Shown: in pieces, positions 8,713 through 17,889 of the stretch
Position numbering within the stretch: the first letter of the stretch is position 1
How the letters are laid out: each line of letters begins with the position of its first letter
Source: Beijerinckiaceae bacterium
GTDB lineage: Bacteria > Pseudomonadota > Alphaproteobacteria > Rhizobiales > Beijerinckiaceae
Reading direction: 5' to 3'
Assembly (NCBI GenBank): GCA_027531565.1
Contig: JAPZSB010000007.1
Span: 310,001-374,000, forward strand
DNA: 64,000 nt
The notes under the pieces: generated by a model
The model's database searches: none
What the model was told of the DNA's origin: nothing
The model's input: only the letters and a program-made list of their open reading frames with translations
Position numbers and translations under genes: made by a program

Positions 8713-9465
8713 TCAGGATTTCGGTTTGGACAGGAAGGCCTCGAAGGCGGCGCGCGCCTCGGCGGAGCCCAGCCTCTCGGCGAAGGCCGCAGCCTCCTCA
8801 TCGATCCGCGCCAGAAGCGGCGCCGGATCGCCCCGCATCAGACGGCGGGAAATGGCAACGGCCTCGCGCGGCTTGGCGGCGATGCGCGCCGCGACGGCAA
8901 GAGCCTCGGCCTCGAGATCGCCGCTGGCGACGATCCTGTTCACCAGCCCGGTCTCGCGGGCGCGGGCCGCATCGAAGCGCTCGCCCATGACCAGCATCTC
9001 GAAGGCGAGACGCTGGCCCATGAGCTGCGGCACGATCAGGCTCGACCCGGCTTCGGGGACGAGAGCGAGATCGACGAAGGGCGTAGCGAAGACCGCGCGC
9101 TCCGAGGCAAGCGCATAGTCGCAATGGAGGATCATCGTGGTTCCGATGCCGATGGCCCCGCCATCGACCGCCGCCACCAGCGGTTTCCGGTTGGCGACCA
9201 GCGCCCTGAGGAAGGCGAGGATCGGGCCGCCGAGGCTGCCGCTCATCGCGAAGCCGATGAAGTCCTTGATGTCGTTGCCGGCACAGAAAATGCCCGGCTG
9301 GCCGAGGATCAGGATGGCACCGATGCCGGCATCCGCATTGGCCGCTTCGATCGCCTCGGTCAGGGCGGAATACATCGCACCGGTCAGGGCGTTCTTCTTC
9401 TCGGCCCGGTTGAGGGTGAGCACGAGGACGGCGCCCTCGCGGCGCACAAGCACGGGATCGGACAT
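8713..9465 (-). CDS. Enoyl-CoA hydratase/isomerase family protein
   Basis: This crotonase-fold protein of 250 residues hydrates or isomerises enoyl-CoA thioesters in beta-oxidation-like pathways. It shows the oxyanion-hole segments FCAGNDIKDF and AAVDGGAIGIGTTMILHCDYALA, and the downstream LVPEAGSS that carries the acidic residue in many homologues. Substrate chain length cannot be read from sequence. It is separated by 9 bp from the upstream acyl-CoA dehydrogenase and 14 bp from the downstream SDR gene, so a single three-step acyl-CoA operon is likely. Confidence 0.9.
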   Translation of the reverse strand: MSDPVLVRREGAVLVLTLNRAEKKNALTGAMYSALTEAIEAANADAGIGAILILGQPGIFCAGNDIKDFIGFAMSGSLGGPILAFLRALVANRKPLVAAVDGGAIGIGTTMILHCDYALASERAVFATPFVDLALVPEAGSSLIVPQLMGQRLAFEMLVMGERFDAARARETGLVNRIVASGDLEAEALAVAARIAAKPREAVAISRRLMRGDPAPLLARIDEEAAAFAERLGSAEARAAFEAFLSKPKS

Positions 9466-9474
9466 GGCGAACTC

Positions 9475-11262
9475 CTATTCGGCGGCGCTGGCAAAGGCCG
9501 AGGTGATCGATTCGGCCCCCTCGACCACCGTGGTCTCGAGGCCCTCGGCGCCGACAGCGAGATTCTCGGCAAAGAAGCGGGCATCGCGGATGCGGGATTC
9601 GTGCCGCGGATCCGTCTCGCCGGCATGGCGTGCGGCGGCGGCGGCCATGGCTTCGTCGGCAAGGAAGGCGCCGCCGGCCGCAAGCGCGAAGAGGCGCAGA
9701 TAGGGCGTCGCGCCGGCCAGAGCCGCGTTCGGATTGCCCTTGAGCGCGGCGAGCATGAAACCGGTGGCACGTTCCAGCGCATCGACGGCACGGTCGATCC
9801 GGCTGCCGATGGCGTTGAGCGCCGGATCGTTGAAGGCGCGGGCGCGTTCGGCCGAGGCCCGGTAGCCGGCGATCATCGCAGCGACACGCTTCCCGTCCGA
9901 GAGCGGCAGCTTCCGGGTGACGAGGTCAATCGCCTGGATCCCGTTGGTGCCCTCGTAGATCGCGAGGATGCGGGCATCGCGGTAATGCTGGGCGGCACCG
10001 GTCTCTTCGACGAAGCCCATGCCGCCATGGATCTGGACGCCGAGCGAGGCGACCTCGATTCCGATATCGGTGGCGAAGGCCTTGGCCACCGGCGTGAGCA
10101 TCGAGGCTTCCTCATGCGCGATACGGCGGGCCTCTTCGTCCTCCAGCCGGTGATGCCGGTCGAGGCCCGCCGCCGTGGCGAAGCACAACGCCCGGGCCGC
10201 CGCGATCTTGGCGCGCATCTCCATCAGCATGCGCTTGATATCCGGGTGCTCGATGATCGGCGAGGCGGCCGGCGCCCCGACAGCGCGGCCCTGCTTGCGG
10301 TCACGCGCGTAGGACAGCGCCTGCTGGTAGGCGCGGTCGGCAATCGCGACGCCCTGCACACCGACGCCGAGGCGGGCATTGTTCATCATCGTGAACATGC
10401 AGGCGAGGCCCTTGTTCTCCTCGCCGATGAGATATCCTACAGCGCCACCGGCATCGCCGAAGATCATCGTGGCGGTGGGCGAGGCATGGATGCCGAGCTT
10501 GTGCTCCAGCGCGTGGCAGCGCAGGTCATTGCGGGCGCCGAGGCTGCCATCCGCGTTGACGAGGAATTTCGGCACGAGGAACAGCGAGATGCCGCGCGTG
10601 CCGGCCGGCGCATCCGGCAGTCGGGCAAGGACGAGATGGATGATGTTCTCCGTCATCTCGTGGTCGCCATAGGTGATGAAGATCTTCTGCCCGAAGATCC
10701 GGTAGCTGCCATCCGCGGCCCGTTCGGCACGGCTGGTCAGCAGGTTGAGATCCGAGCCGGCCTGCGGCTCGGTCAGGTTCATCGTGCCGGTCCATTCGCC
10801 GGCAATGAGCTTCGGCAGGTAGGTCTGCTTGAGATGGTCCGTGCCATGGGCGGTCAGCGCCTCGACGGCGCCGACGGTGAGAAGCGGGTTCAGCGCGAAG
10901 GCCATGTTGGCGGCATTCCAGATTTCGCTGCAGGCCACGCTGAGCAGCGTCGGCAGGCCCTGCCCGCCGAATTCCGGATCGGCCGCGAGGCTGGCCCAGC
11001 CGCCGGCGGCCCAATCGGCATAGGCTTCGGCGAAGCCGGCCGGCATCCGGACCGTGCCGTCGACAAGGCGGGCCATCTCCTTGTCGCCCACCCGGTTGAG
11101 CGGCGCGAGCCGGCCCTCGGCGAACTTGGCGGCCTCGTCGAGAATGGCCTCTGCCACGCCATCGGCGAGATCGGCATAGAGCCCCGAGGCGATGCCCTGC
11201 TCGAGCCCGGCCACGTGCCGCATGGCGAACAGGATATCCTCGACTGGCGCGCGATAGGTCAT
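9475..11262 (-). CDS. Acyl-CoA dehydrogenase, long DmdC-like subfamily
   Basis: The FAD flavoprotein oxidises acyl-CoA to enoyl-CoA and hands electrons to ETF. At 595 residues it is longer than classic acyl-CoA dehydrogenases and has the extra C-terminal domain of the DmdC/AcdA group. Motifs seen are the FAD/substrate loop NLTEPQAGSDL and the catalytic-base region IYEGTNGIQAIDLVTRKL. DmdC proper acts on methylmercaptopropionyl-CoA, but the subfamily is broad, so that substrate is not claimed. It is the first gene of the minus-strand unit, and an 18-bp palindrome lies 98 bp upstream (11360-11377), nearly identical to one at the ETF-QO promoter. Confidence 0.92.
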   Translation of the reverse strand: MTYRAPVEDILFAMRHVAGLEQGIASGLYADLADGVAEAILDEAAKFAEGRLAPLNRVGDKEMARLVDGTVRMPAGFAEAYADWAAGGWASLAADPEFGGQGLPTLLSVACSEIWNAANMAFALNPLLTVGAVEALTAHGTDHLKQTYLPKLIAGEWTGTMNLTEPQAGSDLNLLTSRAERAADGSYRIFGQKIFITYGDHEMTENIIHLVLARLPDAPAGTRGISLFLVPKFLVNADGSLGARNDLRCHALEHKLGIHASPTATMIFGDAGGAVGYLIGEENKGLACMFTMMNNARLGVGVQGVAIADRAYQQALSYARDRKQGRAVGAPAASPIIEHPDIKRMLMEMRAKIAAARALCFATAAGLDRHHRLEDEEARRIAHEEASMLTPVAKAFATDIGIEVASLGVQIHGGMGFVEETGAAQHYRDARILAIYEGTNGIQAIDLVTRKLPLSDGKRVAAMIAGYRASAERARAFNDPALNAIGSRIDRAVDALERATGFMLAALKGNPNAALAGATPYLRLFALAAGGAFLADEAMAAAAARHAGETDPRHESRIRDARFFAENLAVGAEGLETTVVEGAESITSAFASAAE

Positions 11263-11359
11263 GGCCTCTCTCCCCGATTCAGGCCGTTACCCGGCCCCGT
11301 TCCGTGCTGGCAAAGGTCTAGCAAGCCTCCCCGATGGAAGGAAGCGGCCGCCTCCGATT

Positions 11360-11377
11360 TAGTTCATATATAAACTA
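11360..11377. promoter_or_regulatory. 18-bp palindromic operator candidate, acyl-CoA dehydrogenase operon
   Basis: TAGTTCATATATAAACTA is a near-perfect dyad (8 of 9 pairs). It differs at one base from the palindrome at 29193-29210 upstream of ETF-ubiquinone oxidoreductase. It sits in an AT-rich island in the 243-bp divergent gap between the acyl-CoA dehydrogenase and sua5 genes. Both linked genes act in acyl-CoA oxidation, so a TetR- or GntR-type fatty-acid regulator is likely, but the protein is not identified in this window. Confidence 0.6.
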
Positions 11378-11505
11378 TCTGGTTTCGGCCTGGATGGCAA
11401 GGCCCTCCTGCCCCGCTGCCTTTATGTGTCCGGCGCGGGCGGCGCAGTCAGGTGGCCGACAAAGAGATGTTGCAGAGCCGAGGCAATCTGCCCCAAAGAT
11501 GTCCC

Positions 11506-12531
11506 ATGCATTCGCTGACCGAGACGACCGAATTCCTGACCGACCGGCCGGACGATCTGGCCCGCGCGGGAGCGATGCTCGCAGCGGGCGACCTTGTCGC
11601 GTTCCCGACCGAGACCGTCTACGGCCTCGGCGCGGATGCCACGAACCCGGAGGCCATCGCACGGCTCTATGCTGCCAAGGGACGCCCGAGATTCAACCCG
11701 CTGATCGCCCATGTCGCCAGCCGGGAGCAGGCGCTGGCGCTCGGCGACTTTCCGCCCGAAGCGGAGGCGCTGGCGGAGGCGTTCTGGCCCGGCCCGCTGA
11801 CGCTGGTCGTGCCCGCCCGTGCCGGAGGGCCGGTCTGTGAACTGGCCCGGGCCGGCCTCGATTCGGTGGCGATCCGGGTTCCCGACCACCCGGTCGCGCG
11901 CGCGGTTCTCGCTGCAGCCGATCGGCCGATCGCCGCGCCGAGCGCCAACCGCTCGGGCCATGTCTCGGCAAGCGATGCCCGCCATGTCGCCGAGGACCTG
12001 TCGGGCCGGATCGCGGCCATCGTCGATGGCGGGGCGACGCCGATCGGCGTCGAATCGACGATTGTCGGCTGCCTCGGCGGCATGGTCACGCTGCTCCGCC
12101 CCGGCGGCATCCCGCGCGAGGCCATCGAGACCCGGCTTGGCCGGCCGCTCGACACCGCCCCGGCCGATGCCAGCCAGCCTCTCGCGCCGGGCCGGCTGAG
12201 TTCGCATTACGCACCCCGGCACGGCGTGCGACTTAACGCCACAGCCCTGCACCCCGGCGAGGCCTATCTCGGTTTCGGCCCCGCCAAAGCGGGCGGTGCC
12301 GAGCCGGTGGCAGTGCTCAACCTGTCCCGATCGGGCGATCTCGCCGAGGCGGCATCTCGCCTGTATGGCTGTCTGCGACAGCTGGATTCGGTGCCCAGCG
12401 CCGGAATCGCGGTCGCGCCGCTTCCGGCCACCGGTCTCGGCGAGGCAATCCAGGACCGGCTGCTGCGCGCGGCCGCCCCGCGGGAAAGCGTCCTTCCCAC
12501 AGGACAGGAAGCCCTTGCCAAAGGTGATTGA
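11506..12531 (+). CDS. sua5: Sua5-type L-threonylcarbamoyladenylate synthase
   Basis: It makes threonylcarbamoyl-AMP from threonine, bicarbonate and ATP for the universal t6A37 modification of ANN-decoding tRNAs. Residues 1-200 form the YrdC fold, with PTETVYGLG, KGRPRFNPL and PSANRSG motifs. The remainder is the C-terminal Sua5 domain (LSSHYAPRHGV...) that distinguishes Sua5 from short TsaC. The start at 11506 (MHSLTETTE) gives 341 residues. An in-frame codon at 11452 would add 18 atypical residues. It is divergent from the acyl-CoA dehydrogenase operon. Confidence 0.93.
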   Translation: MHSLTETTEFLTDRPDDLARAGAMLAAGDLVAFPTETVYGLGADATNPEAIARLYAAKGRPRFNPLIAHVASREQALALGDFPPEAEALAEAFWPGPLTLVVPARAGGPVCELARAGLDSVAIRVPDHPVARAVLAAADRPIAAPSANRSGHVSASDARHVAEDLSGRIAAIVDGGATPIGVESTIVGCLGGMVTLLRPGGIPREAIETRLGRPLDTAPADASQPLAPGRLSSHYAPRHGVRLNATALHPGEAYLGFGPAKAGGAEPVAVLNLSRSGDLAEAASRLYGCLRQLDSVPSAGIAVAPLPATGLGEAIQDRLLRAAAPRESVLPTGQEALAKGD

Positions 12532-12540
12532 AACATGCGG

Positions 12541-12575
12541 AGATACTTTCAGATACAGTATACCGAATACAATAT
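12541..12575 (+). promoter_or_regulatory. AT-rich leader with repeated GATAC-like words upstream of lysR-type gene
   Basis: In the 54-bp gap between sua5 and the LysR gene, GATAC occurs at 12542 and 12552, the palindrome GTATAC at 12558-12563 and GAATAC at 12565-12570, roughly one helical turn apart. This is much more AT-rich than the surroundings. An autoregulatory or promoter role is plausible because LysR regulators bind T-N11-A-type dyads at their own promoters, but no exact dyad is established. Confidence 0.3.
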
Positions 12576-12585
12576 GTGATCCGAC

Positions 12586-13515
12586 ATGCAGCCACTCGCC
12601 TGGGATGATTTCCGCCTCGTCCGCGCCATTGCCGACCACCGTTCCCTCGGCGGCGCGGCGGAGGCCCTCGGTGTCAACAACTCGACGGTCTTCCGGCGGC
12701 TGAACGCGCTCGAGGAGCATCTTGGCGTGCGGATTTTCGAGCGCGCCCGCTCCGGCTACCTGCTGACTTCCGCCGGCGAGGAGATGGTGGCTCTGGCCAG
12801 CCGGATGGCCGAATCGATCCTCGAATTCGAACGCCGCATCGCGGGGCAGGATGTCCGGCCCTCCGGCGAGCTGCGCGTCACGACGACGGACACGATCTTC
12901 TCGCATCTTGTCTCGCCGATCTTCTGCGCCTTCCGGCAGCGCTATCCCGAAATCACGCTCGATTTCGTGATCGACAACCGCGCCCTGAACCTCTCGCGGC
13001 GGGATGCCGATGTCGCGATCCGGGCCTCGGTCGATCCACCGCCTTCGCTGGTCGGGCGGCGCGTCGCCACGATCGGCTGGGGCTGCTATGCCGGCAGGGC
13101 CTTTGTCGCCGAGCAGAAGCCGGATCTCGCCCAGCCCGAGAGCCTCCTGCGCAAGCCGGCCCGCTGGGTGGGCCTCGGCGATCCGATCAGCATGACGGCC
13201 GGCGGGCGCTGGATTTCCGGGCAGGTGCCGCCGGAATGCGTGGTGGTGAAGGTCAACATGGTCTCCACCCTCGCCAGCGCGGCGCAGGCGGGACTCGGCA
13301 TGACGACCCTGCCCTGCTTCATCGGCGACCAGTTGCCGGATCTCGTGCGGATCCACTCGCTCCGCATTTCCTCGGATACCGGGCTGTGGGTATTGACCCA
13401 TCCCGACCTGAAGAAGGCCGCGCGGGTGCGGGCCTTCCTCGAGTTTTTCGGTGCGGAGCTGACGAAGCGCCGTCGCCTGATCGAGGGCGACGACATCGCC
13501 AACCCGCCGGCCTGA
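12586..13515 (+). CDS. LysR-family transcriptional regulator
   Basis: The 309-residue protein has a winged helix-turn-helix at residues 4-64 (WDDFRLVRAIADHRSLGGAAEALGVNNSTVFRRLNALEE pattern) and a LysR substrate-binding domain beginning near residue 90. It lies 54 bp downstream of sua5 behind an AT-rich leader, so it probably has its own promoter. It meets the MFS transporter gene tail to tail with the stops abutting at 13515/13516. Its target and effector are unknown. The transporter is only a neighbour by convergence, so regulation of it is not implied. Confidence 0.9.
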   Translation: MQPLAWDDFRLVRAIADHRSLGGAAEALGVNNSTVFRRLNALEEHLGVRIFERARSGYLLTSAGEEMVALASRMAESILEFERRIAGQDVRPSGELRVTTTDTIFSHLVSPIFCAFRQRYPEITLDFVIDNRALNLSRRDADVAIRASVDPPPSLVGRRVATIGWGCYAGRAFVAEQKPDLAQPESLLRKPARWVGLGDPISMTAGGRWISGQVPPECVVVKVNMVSTLASAAQAGLGMTTLPCFIGDQLPDLVRIHSLRISSDTGLWVLTHPDLKKAARVRAFLEFFGAELTKRRRLIEGDDIANPPA

Positions 13516-14796
13516 TCAGGCCGGCTTCGGTTCGAGGCGCATCGGCGCGGCGCGCTCCGAGATCGGCAGGTTGATGACCGCCGAGGCCAGACCAAGCCCG
13601 ACCGAGAGCCACCAGACCACATCATAGCTGCCCGTCCGCTCGAACAGGAGCCCGCCCAGCCAGACGCCGAGGAAGGCGCCGACCTGATGCGAGAAGAAGG
13701 CGAAGCCGTAGAGCATCGCCATGTAGCGCGGGCCGAACATGATCGAGACAAGGGCAGCGGTGGGCGGCACGGTCGAGAGCCAGAGCAGTCCCGTGAAGGC
13801 ACCGAAAGTCAGCGCCGAGAGAACCCCCACCGTCGTGACGATGCCGAAAACGCTGACCGGCTGCGCCACGAAGGGAATCGAGAGCAGGAGACCGATCGTC
13901 ACGACCGAGCGGGCCAGATAGATCGCGGCGAGGATCCAGCGCTTGGGCATGCGGTTGCCGAGCCAGCCGGCCGAAAGCGAGCCGACAATGTTGAAGATGC
14001 CGACCAAAGCCAGCGTCCAGCCGCCGACTTCCGGCGGCAGGCCGATATCCTTGAAATAGGATGGCAGATGCACGGTGATGAAGGCGAGCTGGAAGCCGCA
14101 GGTGAAGAAGCCGAGCACCAGCAGCACATAGGAACGGTGCCGGAAGGCCTGGTTCAGCGCCTGCTTGACCGACTGGTTGTCCACGCTCGGCACCGCATTG
14201 GCGGCCGCCTGCTTCTGCGGCGGGGTGGCGATGGCCAAAGCCAGCGGCAGGACCAGCATCGTCAGGCCGGCGAAGATCAGCAGCGCATTCTGCCAGCCGT
14301 AATCGCGGATCAGCGCCACGCCGAGCGGCGAGAACAGGAACTGGCCGAAGGAGCCGGCGGCCGTGCCGGCGCCGAAGGCCATCGAGCGCTTCTCCGGCGG
14401 CAGCAGCTTGCCGAACGCGGCGAGAACAAGGTTGAAGGACGAGCCAGCCAGGCCGAACCCGATCAGCACGCCGGCCGTGAGATTCAGCGTCAGCGGATCG
14501 CCCGCGACGGTCATCAGCGCGAGGCCCGCCGCATAGAGGCTCGCGCCGACCCAGAGCACGCGGAGCGTGCCGAAACGATCGGCGATGGCGCCCATGAAGG
14601 GCTGGCCGACGCCCCAGAGCAGGTTCTGGATCGCGAGGGCCATCGCGAAGACATCGCGGCCCCAGCCGTTGGTGGAGATGATCGGCTGCTGGAAGAAGCC
14701 CATCGTGGCGCGCGGCCCGAAGGTGAGCATCGAACAGGCACAGCCGGCAAGGATGATCAGACCCGGCGCAAGCGCGCGGGAAGCGGTGGCATTCAT
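13516..14796 (-). CDS. Major facilitator superfamily transporter
   Basis: The 426-residue polytopic protein has about 12 hydrophobic helices in two six-helix halves split by a charged loop near residues 200-225 (TPPQKQAAANAVPSVDNQSVKQAL). The MFS loop-2/3 signature is seen as GAIADRFGTLRVLWVG. Overall pattern and N-terminus (FGPRATMGFFQQPI) resemble the monocarboxylate/oxalate-formate type MFS group, so an organic-anion substrate is a guess. The upstream gap of 336 bp holds two palindromic repeats rather than a clear promoter. Confidence 0.85.
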   Translation of the reverse strand: MNATASRALAPGLIILAGCACSMLTFGPRATMGFFQQPIISTNGWGRDVFAMALAIQNLLWGVGQPFMGAIADRFGTLRVLWVGASLYAAGLALMTVAGDPLTLNLTAGVLIGFGLAGSSFNLVLAAFGKLLPPEKRSMAFGAGTAAGSFGQFLFSPLGVALIRDYGWQNALLIFAGLTMLVLPLALAIATPPQKQAAANAVPSVDNQSVKQALNQAFRHRSYVLLVLGFFTCGFQLAFITVHLPSYFKDIGLPPEVGGWTLALVGIFNIVGSLSAGWLGNRMPKRWILAAIYLARSVVTIGLLLSIPFVAQPVSVFGIVTTVGVLSALTFGAFTGLLWLSTVPPTAALVSIMFGPRYMAMLYGFAFFSHQVGAFLGVWLGGLLFERTGSYDVVWWLSVGLGLASAVINLPISERAAPMRLEPKPA

Positions 14797-14949
14797 GGGA
14801 AATCTCCAAGGTTGACCGGAGCCTAGGCGAGTTTTCCCGGCTTGGCGAGACTGTCGCTTTGCCTGAATGCGTCAAGATCACGCCAAAATGGCAGGAGGGC
14901 TGACCGAATGGCGGCATCGGGGATTCCCTGTACCCGCCGATGGGGCTGT

Positions 14950-15004
14950 GCCCCTCACCCGCCGACGCTCCGCATCGTCGGCCTCTCCCCCGAGGGGAGA
15001 GGCG
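14950..15004 (+). repeat. Intergenic palindromic repeat, copy 1
   Basis: The unit reads CCCCTCACCC, then a hairpin with arms GCCGACG (14961-14967) and CGTCGGC, then a perfect 9-bp stem CCTCTCCCC/GGGGAGAGG (14982-15002) with loop CGA. This is the widespread alphaproteobacterial intergenic palindrome that starts CCCTCACCC and ends in a CTCTCCCC hairpin. The whole gap 14797-15132 contains this copy, copy 2, and otherwise nothing that I recognise as a gene. Confidence 0.65.
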
Positions 15005-15058
15005 GGAGCGCGCTGGAGCGGTCGGTCGCGTGAAGAAAGAAGCGAACACGGCGGCGAG

Positions 15059-15124
15059 CGCCCCCTCGCCCCGCTTGCGGGGAGAGGGAAGCCGAGGGCA
15101 AGGCCCGAGGCAGGGTGAGGGGCG
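15059..15124 (-). repeat. Intergenic palindromic repeat, copy 2 (inverted)
   Basis: Read on the minus strand it starts GCCCCTCACCCTG and ends with an inner hairpin CCCCGC/GCGGGG (15069-15080 region), so it is the same family as copy 1 in opposite orientation about 100 bp away. The outer arms CGCCCCCTCGCC and GGGTGAGGGGCG also pair. It lies 8 bp downstream of the glyS stop codon. It lacks a T tract, so it is not a standard intrinsic terminator, though it could protect mRNA 3' ends. Confidence 0.6.
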
Positions 15125-15132
15125 GCCGGGCC

Positions 15133-17388
15133 TTACCCCGCGATGCGGCTGAAATCCGCGACCTGCCGCGTCACGCGGCGCAGCGTGGCGAGCAAGGCGA
15201 GGCGGTTGCGGCGGATGGCCGGGTCCTCGGCATTGACCATGACCGCCTCGAAGAAGGCATCGACCGGGCCGCGAAGCGCCGCCATGGCGCGCATCGCCGC
15301 CTCGAAATCGGCCTTGTCGAGCGCGATGCCCGCCGCCTCGCCGGCTTTCGACAGCGCCTCGAGCAGGGCCTTCTCGCTGGCCTCGCGGCAGAGGGCAGGG
15401 TCGGCGGCGGCCTCGAAGGCGCCCTCGCCATCCTTCTTCTCCTCGGCACGGAGGATATTCGCCGCGCGCTTGAAGCCGGCGAGCAGGGACTTGCCGTCCT
15501 CGGTTTCGAGGAAACGGCCGAGGGCGTTCACGCGCTGGACGACGAGGAGGAGGTCGTCGTTGGATTGGCCGTTTCCGAGCACGGCATCGACGAGATCATG
15601 CCGCGCACCCTGGTCGCGGAGCATGACCTTCAGGCGATCATGGAAGAAGGCTGCTAAATCTTCGATTTGGGAAATGTAGTGATCGACTTGGTCACTAGCC
15701 AGATTTTCTGGGAAACGGCTCCGCTCTAGGTCTGACCAGACTTTTCCGATACCCCGCCTCGATAAGCCTGCATCGCTTAGCTGCTCAATAGTGGGAATCA
15801 AACGGTCAAGTTGGGCGTGCTTTACGTCATCCATTGCCCTGACATGGGCAGGAATGCTGGTATGGATGATTTCGAGGCTGATCCCATTCTCCACCAACAA
15901 CCGGATCACCCCCAACGCTGCCCTTCGCAACGCATAGGGGTCCTTGCTGCCGGTGGGCTTTTCATCAATCGCCCAGAACCCGACCAGCGTATCGAGCTTG
16001 TCCGCCAGTGCGACGGTGACGGAAACCGGGTCCTTCGGTACGGAATCGCCCGGGCCGACCGGCTTGTAATGCTCCTCGCAGGCGGCGGCGACCGAGGGGT
16101 CGAGCCCGATCTGGCCGGCATAGATGCGGCCCATGAAGCCCTGCACTTCCGGGAATTCGCCAACCACCTCGGTCTGCAGGTCGAGCTTGCAGATGCGGGC
16201 GGCGAGATCGACCTTCTCCGGGTCTGCGCCGGTGACGGCACAGAGTTCCTTCGCCAGCGCGCGGATGCGCTCGATCCGGTGCCACTGGCTGCCGAGCTTC
16301 TCGTGGAAGGTAACGTTGCGGAAGCGCTCCAGCCGAGCGAAGCCCGTATCCTCGCGCCAGACCTTCCTGTCCGTCTCCCAGAAGAATTTCGCATCCGACA
16401 GGCGGGCGCGGATCACGCGCTCGTTGCCGGCGATGATCGTGGCGCCGCCATCCTTCGCCTCGATATTCGAGACGAGCAGGAAGCGGTTGGCGAGCGTGCC
16501 GTCGGGCTTCCGCAGCACGAAGCATTTCTGGTTGGCGCGGATCGTGGCGCGGATGACCTCGCCCGGCACGTCGAGGAAGGCGTCCTCGAAGCTGCCCATC
16601 AGCACGACAGGCCATTCGACAAGGCCAGCGACCTCCTCGAGCAGGCCCTCGTCCTCGACCACTTCGAGCCCCTGCGCGAAAGCAAGGTTGCGGGCATCCT
16701 GCCGGATCATCTCCTTGCGGCGGGCGGGATCAAGCACGACCTTCGCCGCCTCGAGCTTCGCGACATAATCGTCGAAGCGCTTCACGCGGATTTCCGCCGG
16801 CGCCATGAAGCGATGGCCGCAGGTGATGTTGCCGGCCTTCAGGCCATCGACCTCGAAGGGAACGATCTCCGGCTCCTCGGTCTCGGCGCCGAAGGTGGCG
16901 ACGATGCCACGGAGCGGCCGCACCCAGCGGAGCGAGGACGAGGAGGTGCTGGCCGCGCCCCAGCGCATGCTCTTGGGCCAGGGGAAGGCGCGGATCGTCG
17001 CCGGCAGGATCTCGGCCAAGAGGTCGAGCGTGGGGCGGCCGGGCTTCTCGATCACCGCGACATAGAATTCGCCCTTCTTCGGATCGCTCTCGATCTTCGC
17101 CTGATCGAGCGAGGCGAGCCCCGCCGATTTCAGGAAGCCCTGGATCGCGCCCTCGGGCGAGCCGACGCGCGGGCCCTTGCGCTCCTCGCGCGTATCGGGC
17201 TGGCGGGCCGGCAGGCCGACGACATGCAGGGCCAGCCGGCGCGGCGTCGCGAAGGCCTTCGCGCCCTCATAGGTCACGCCCGCCGCCACGAGGGCATCGG
17301 TCACGAGGCGCCTGAGATCCTCCGAAGCCTGCTTCTGCATGCGGGCCGGGATTTCCTCGGAGAAGAGTTCAAACAGAAGATCGGGCAT
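15133..17388 (-). CDS. glyS: Glycine--tRNA ligase beta subunit
   Basis: This is the beta chain of the alpha2beta2 glycyl-tRNA synthetase, 751 residues, starting [18 protein letters not shown] as in the family. The frame is open 32 codons further upstream but into the neighbouring gene. The HD-like and anticodon-binding parts are intact ([33 protein letters not shown]). Residues of roughly 517-577, just before [12 protein letters not shown], are encoded by a tract of about 50% GC with codons such as CTA, TTA, AGT and ACT that are rare around it. This looks like a variable insert in the linker. glyQ is on the same strand but three small genes lie between. Confidence 0.95.
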   Translation of the reverse strand: MPDLLFELFSEEIPARMQKQASEDLRRLVTDALVAAGVTYEGAKAFATPRRLALHVVGLPARQPDTREERKGPRVGSPEGAIQGFLKSAGLASLDQAKIESDPKKGEFYVAVIEKPGRPTLDLLAEILPATIRAFPWPKSMRWGAASTSSSSLRWVRPLRGIVATFGAETEEPEIVPFEVDGLKAGNITCGHRFMAPAEIRVKRFDDYVAKLEAAKVVLDPARRKEMIRQDARNLAFAQGLEVVEDEGLLEEVAGLVEWPVVLMGSFEDAFLDVPGEVIRATIRANQKCFVLRKPDGTLANRFLLVSNIEAKDGGATIIAGNERVIRARLSDAKFFWETDRKVWREDTGFARLERFRNVTFHEKLGSQWHRIERIRALAKELCAVTGADPEKVDLAARICKLDLQTEVVGEFPEVQGFMGRIYAGQIGLDPSVAAACEEHYKPVGPGDSVPKDPVSVTVALADKLDTLVGFWAIDEKPTGSKDPYALRRAALGVIRLLVENGISLEIIHTSIPAHVRAMDDVKHAQLDRLIPTIEQLSDAGLSRRGIGKVWSDLERSRFPENLASDQVDHYISQIEDLAAFFHDRLKVMLRDQGARHDLVDAVLGNGQSNDDLLLVVQRVNALGRFLETEDGKSLLAGFKRAANILRAEEKKDGEGAFEAAADPALCREASEKALLEALSKAGEAAGIALDKADFEAAMRAMAALRGPVDAFFEAVMVNAEDPAIRRNRLALLATLRRVTRQVADFSRIAG

Positions 17389-17392
17389 GGGC

Positions 17393-17881
17393 TCAATTCT
17401 TGGCAATTCGCGAGTCAGGGAAGAGTAACGGCTGAGATCTTCTTGCGTGCTCGCTGCATCCTTCTTCCCATGGAAATTTTCCATTCACAGGATCGGGCAA
17501 GACGCATTGCACGATGGGGAACACCTTGCGGTCATAGTACCAATCTGTCCATGTCAGATGCTGCAACGCTGCCGTCTGATCCAGATTATCGAAGAAGATG
17601 ACGGGCCAATTGCCAACGAACCCTTCGTATCGTTCGCCGGGCAGGAAGCTTTCGCCTGCTGCAACGCGGTCGCCGTATTCGTTGACAAGAAAGTGTCCGA
17701 TATCGGAGGGCAGGCCAAAAACGATGATCTCAGGCTTTCCGGTTCGCCGGAAAATGCCACAGGAGTAGTGGAACATCGGCTCGGTTTCAGGGTCATCCGG
17801 ATGAATGATCCTGACAACCCAGCCGAATTTCTCGACATCATCGAGAAATTTCTGGTCAGCCGGGTTGGATGCAACGGGCAT
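17393..17881 (-). CDS. DUF4262 domain protein, probably acquired
   Basis: The 162-residue protein contains [21 protein letters not shown] followed by [20 protein letters not shown], the typical start of DUF4262, and keeps the Trp/Asp-rich C-terminal half. Function of the family is unknown. GC in its first bases on the plus strand is about 50-55%, below neighbouring genes. It ends 4 bp before glyS and starts 8 bp after the CDGSH gene ends, inside what is usually the compact glyQ-glyS unit. Late insertion into an existing operon is inferred. Confidence 0.75.
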   Translation of the reverse strand: MPVASNPADQKFLDDVEKFGWVVRIIHPDDPETEPMFHYSCGIFRRTGKPEIIVFGLPSDIGHFLVNEYGDRVAAGESFLPGERYEGFVGNWPVIFFDNLDQTAALQHLTWTDWYYDRKVFPIVQCVLPDPVNGKFPWEEGCSEHARRSQPLLFPDSRIAKN

Positions 17882-17889
17882 GGATCAGA

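Noticed and set aside
9475-11262. Calling the acyl-CoA dehydrogenase a DMSP-degradation DmdC
   Set aside because: The long subfamily is broad, and no other dmd genes are nearby, so only acyl-CoA dehydrogenase is claimed.
14950-15124. Palindromes after glyS as intrinsic terminators
   Set aside because: They lack T runs and match a repeated intergenic family.
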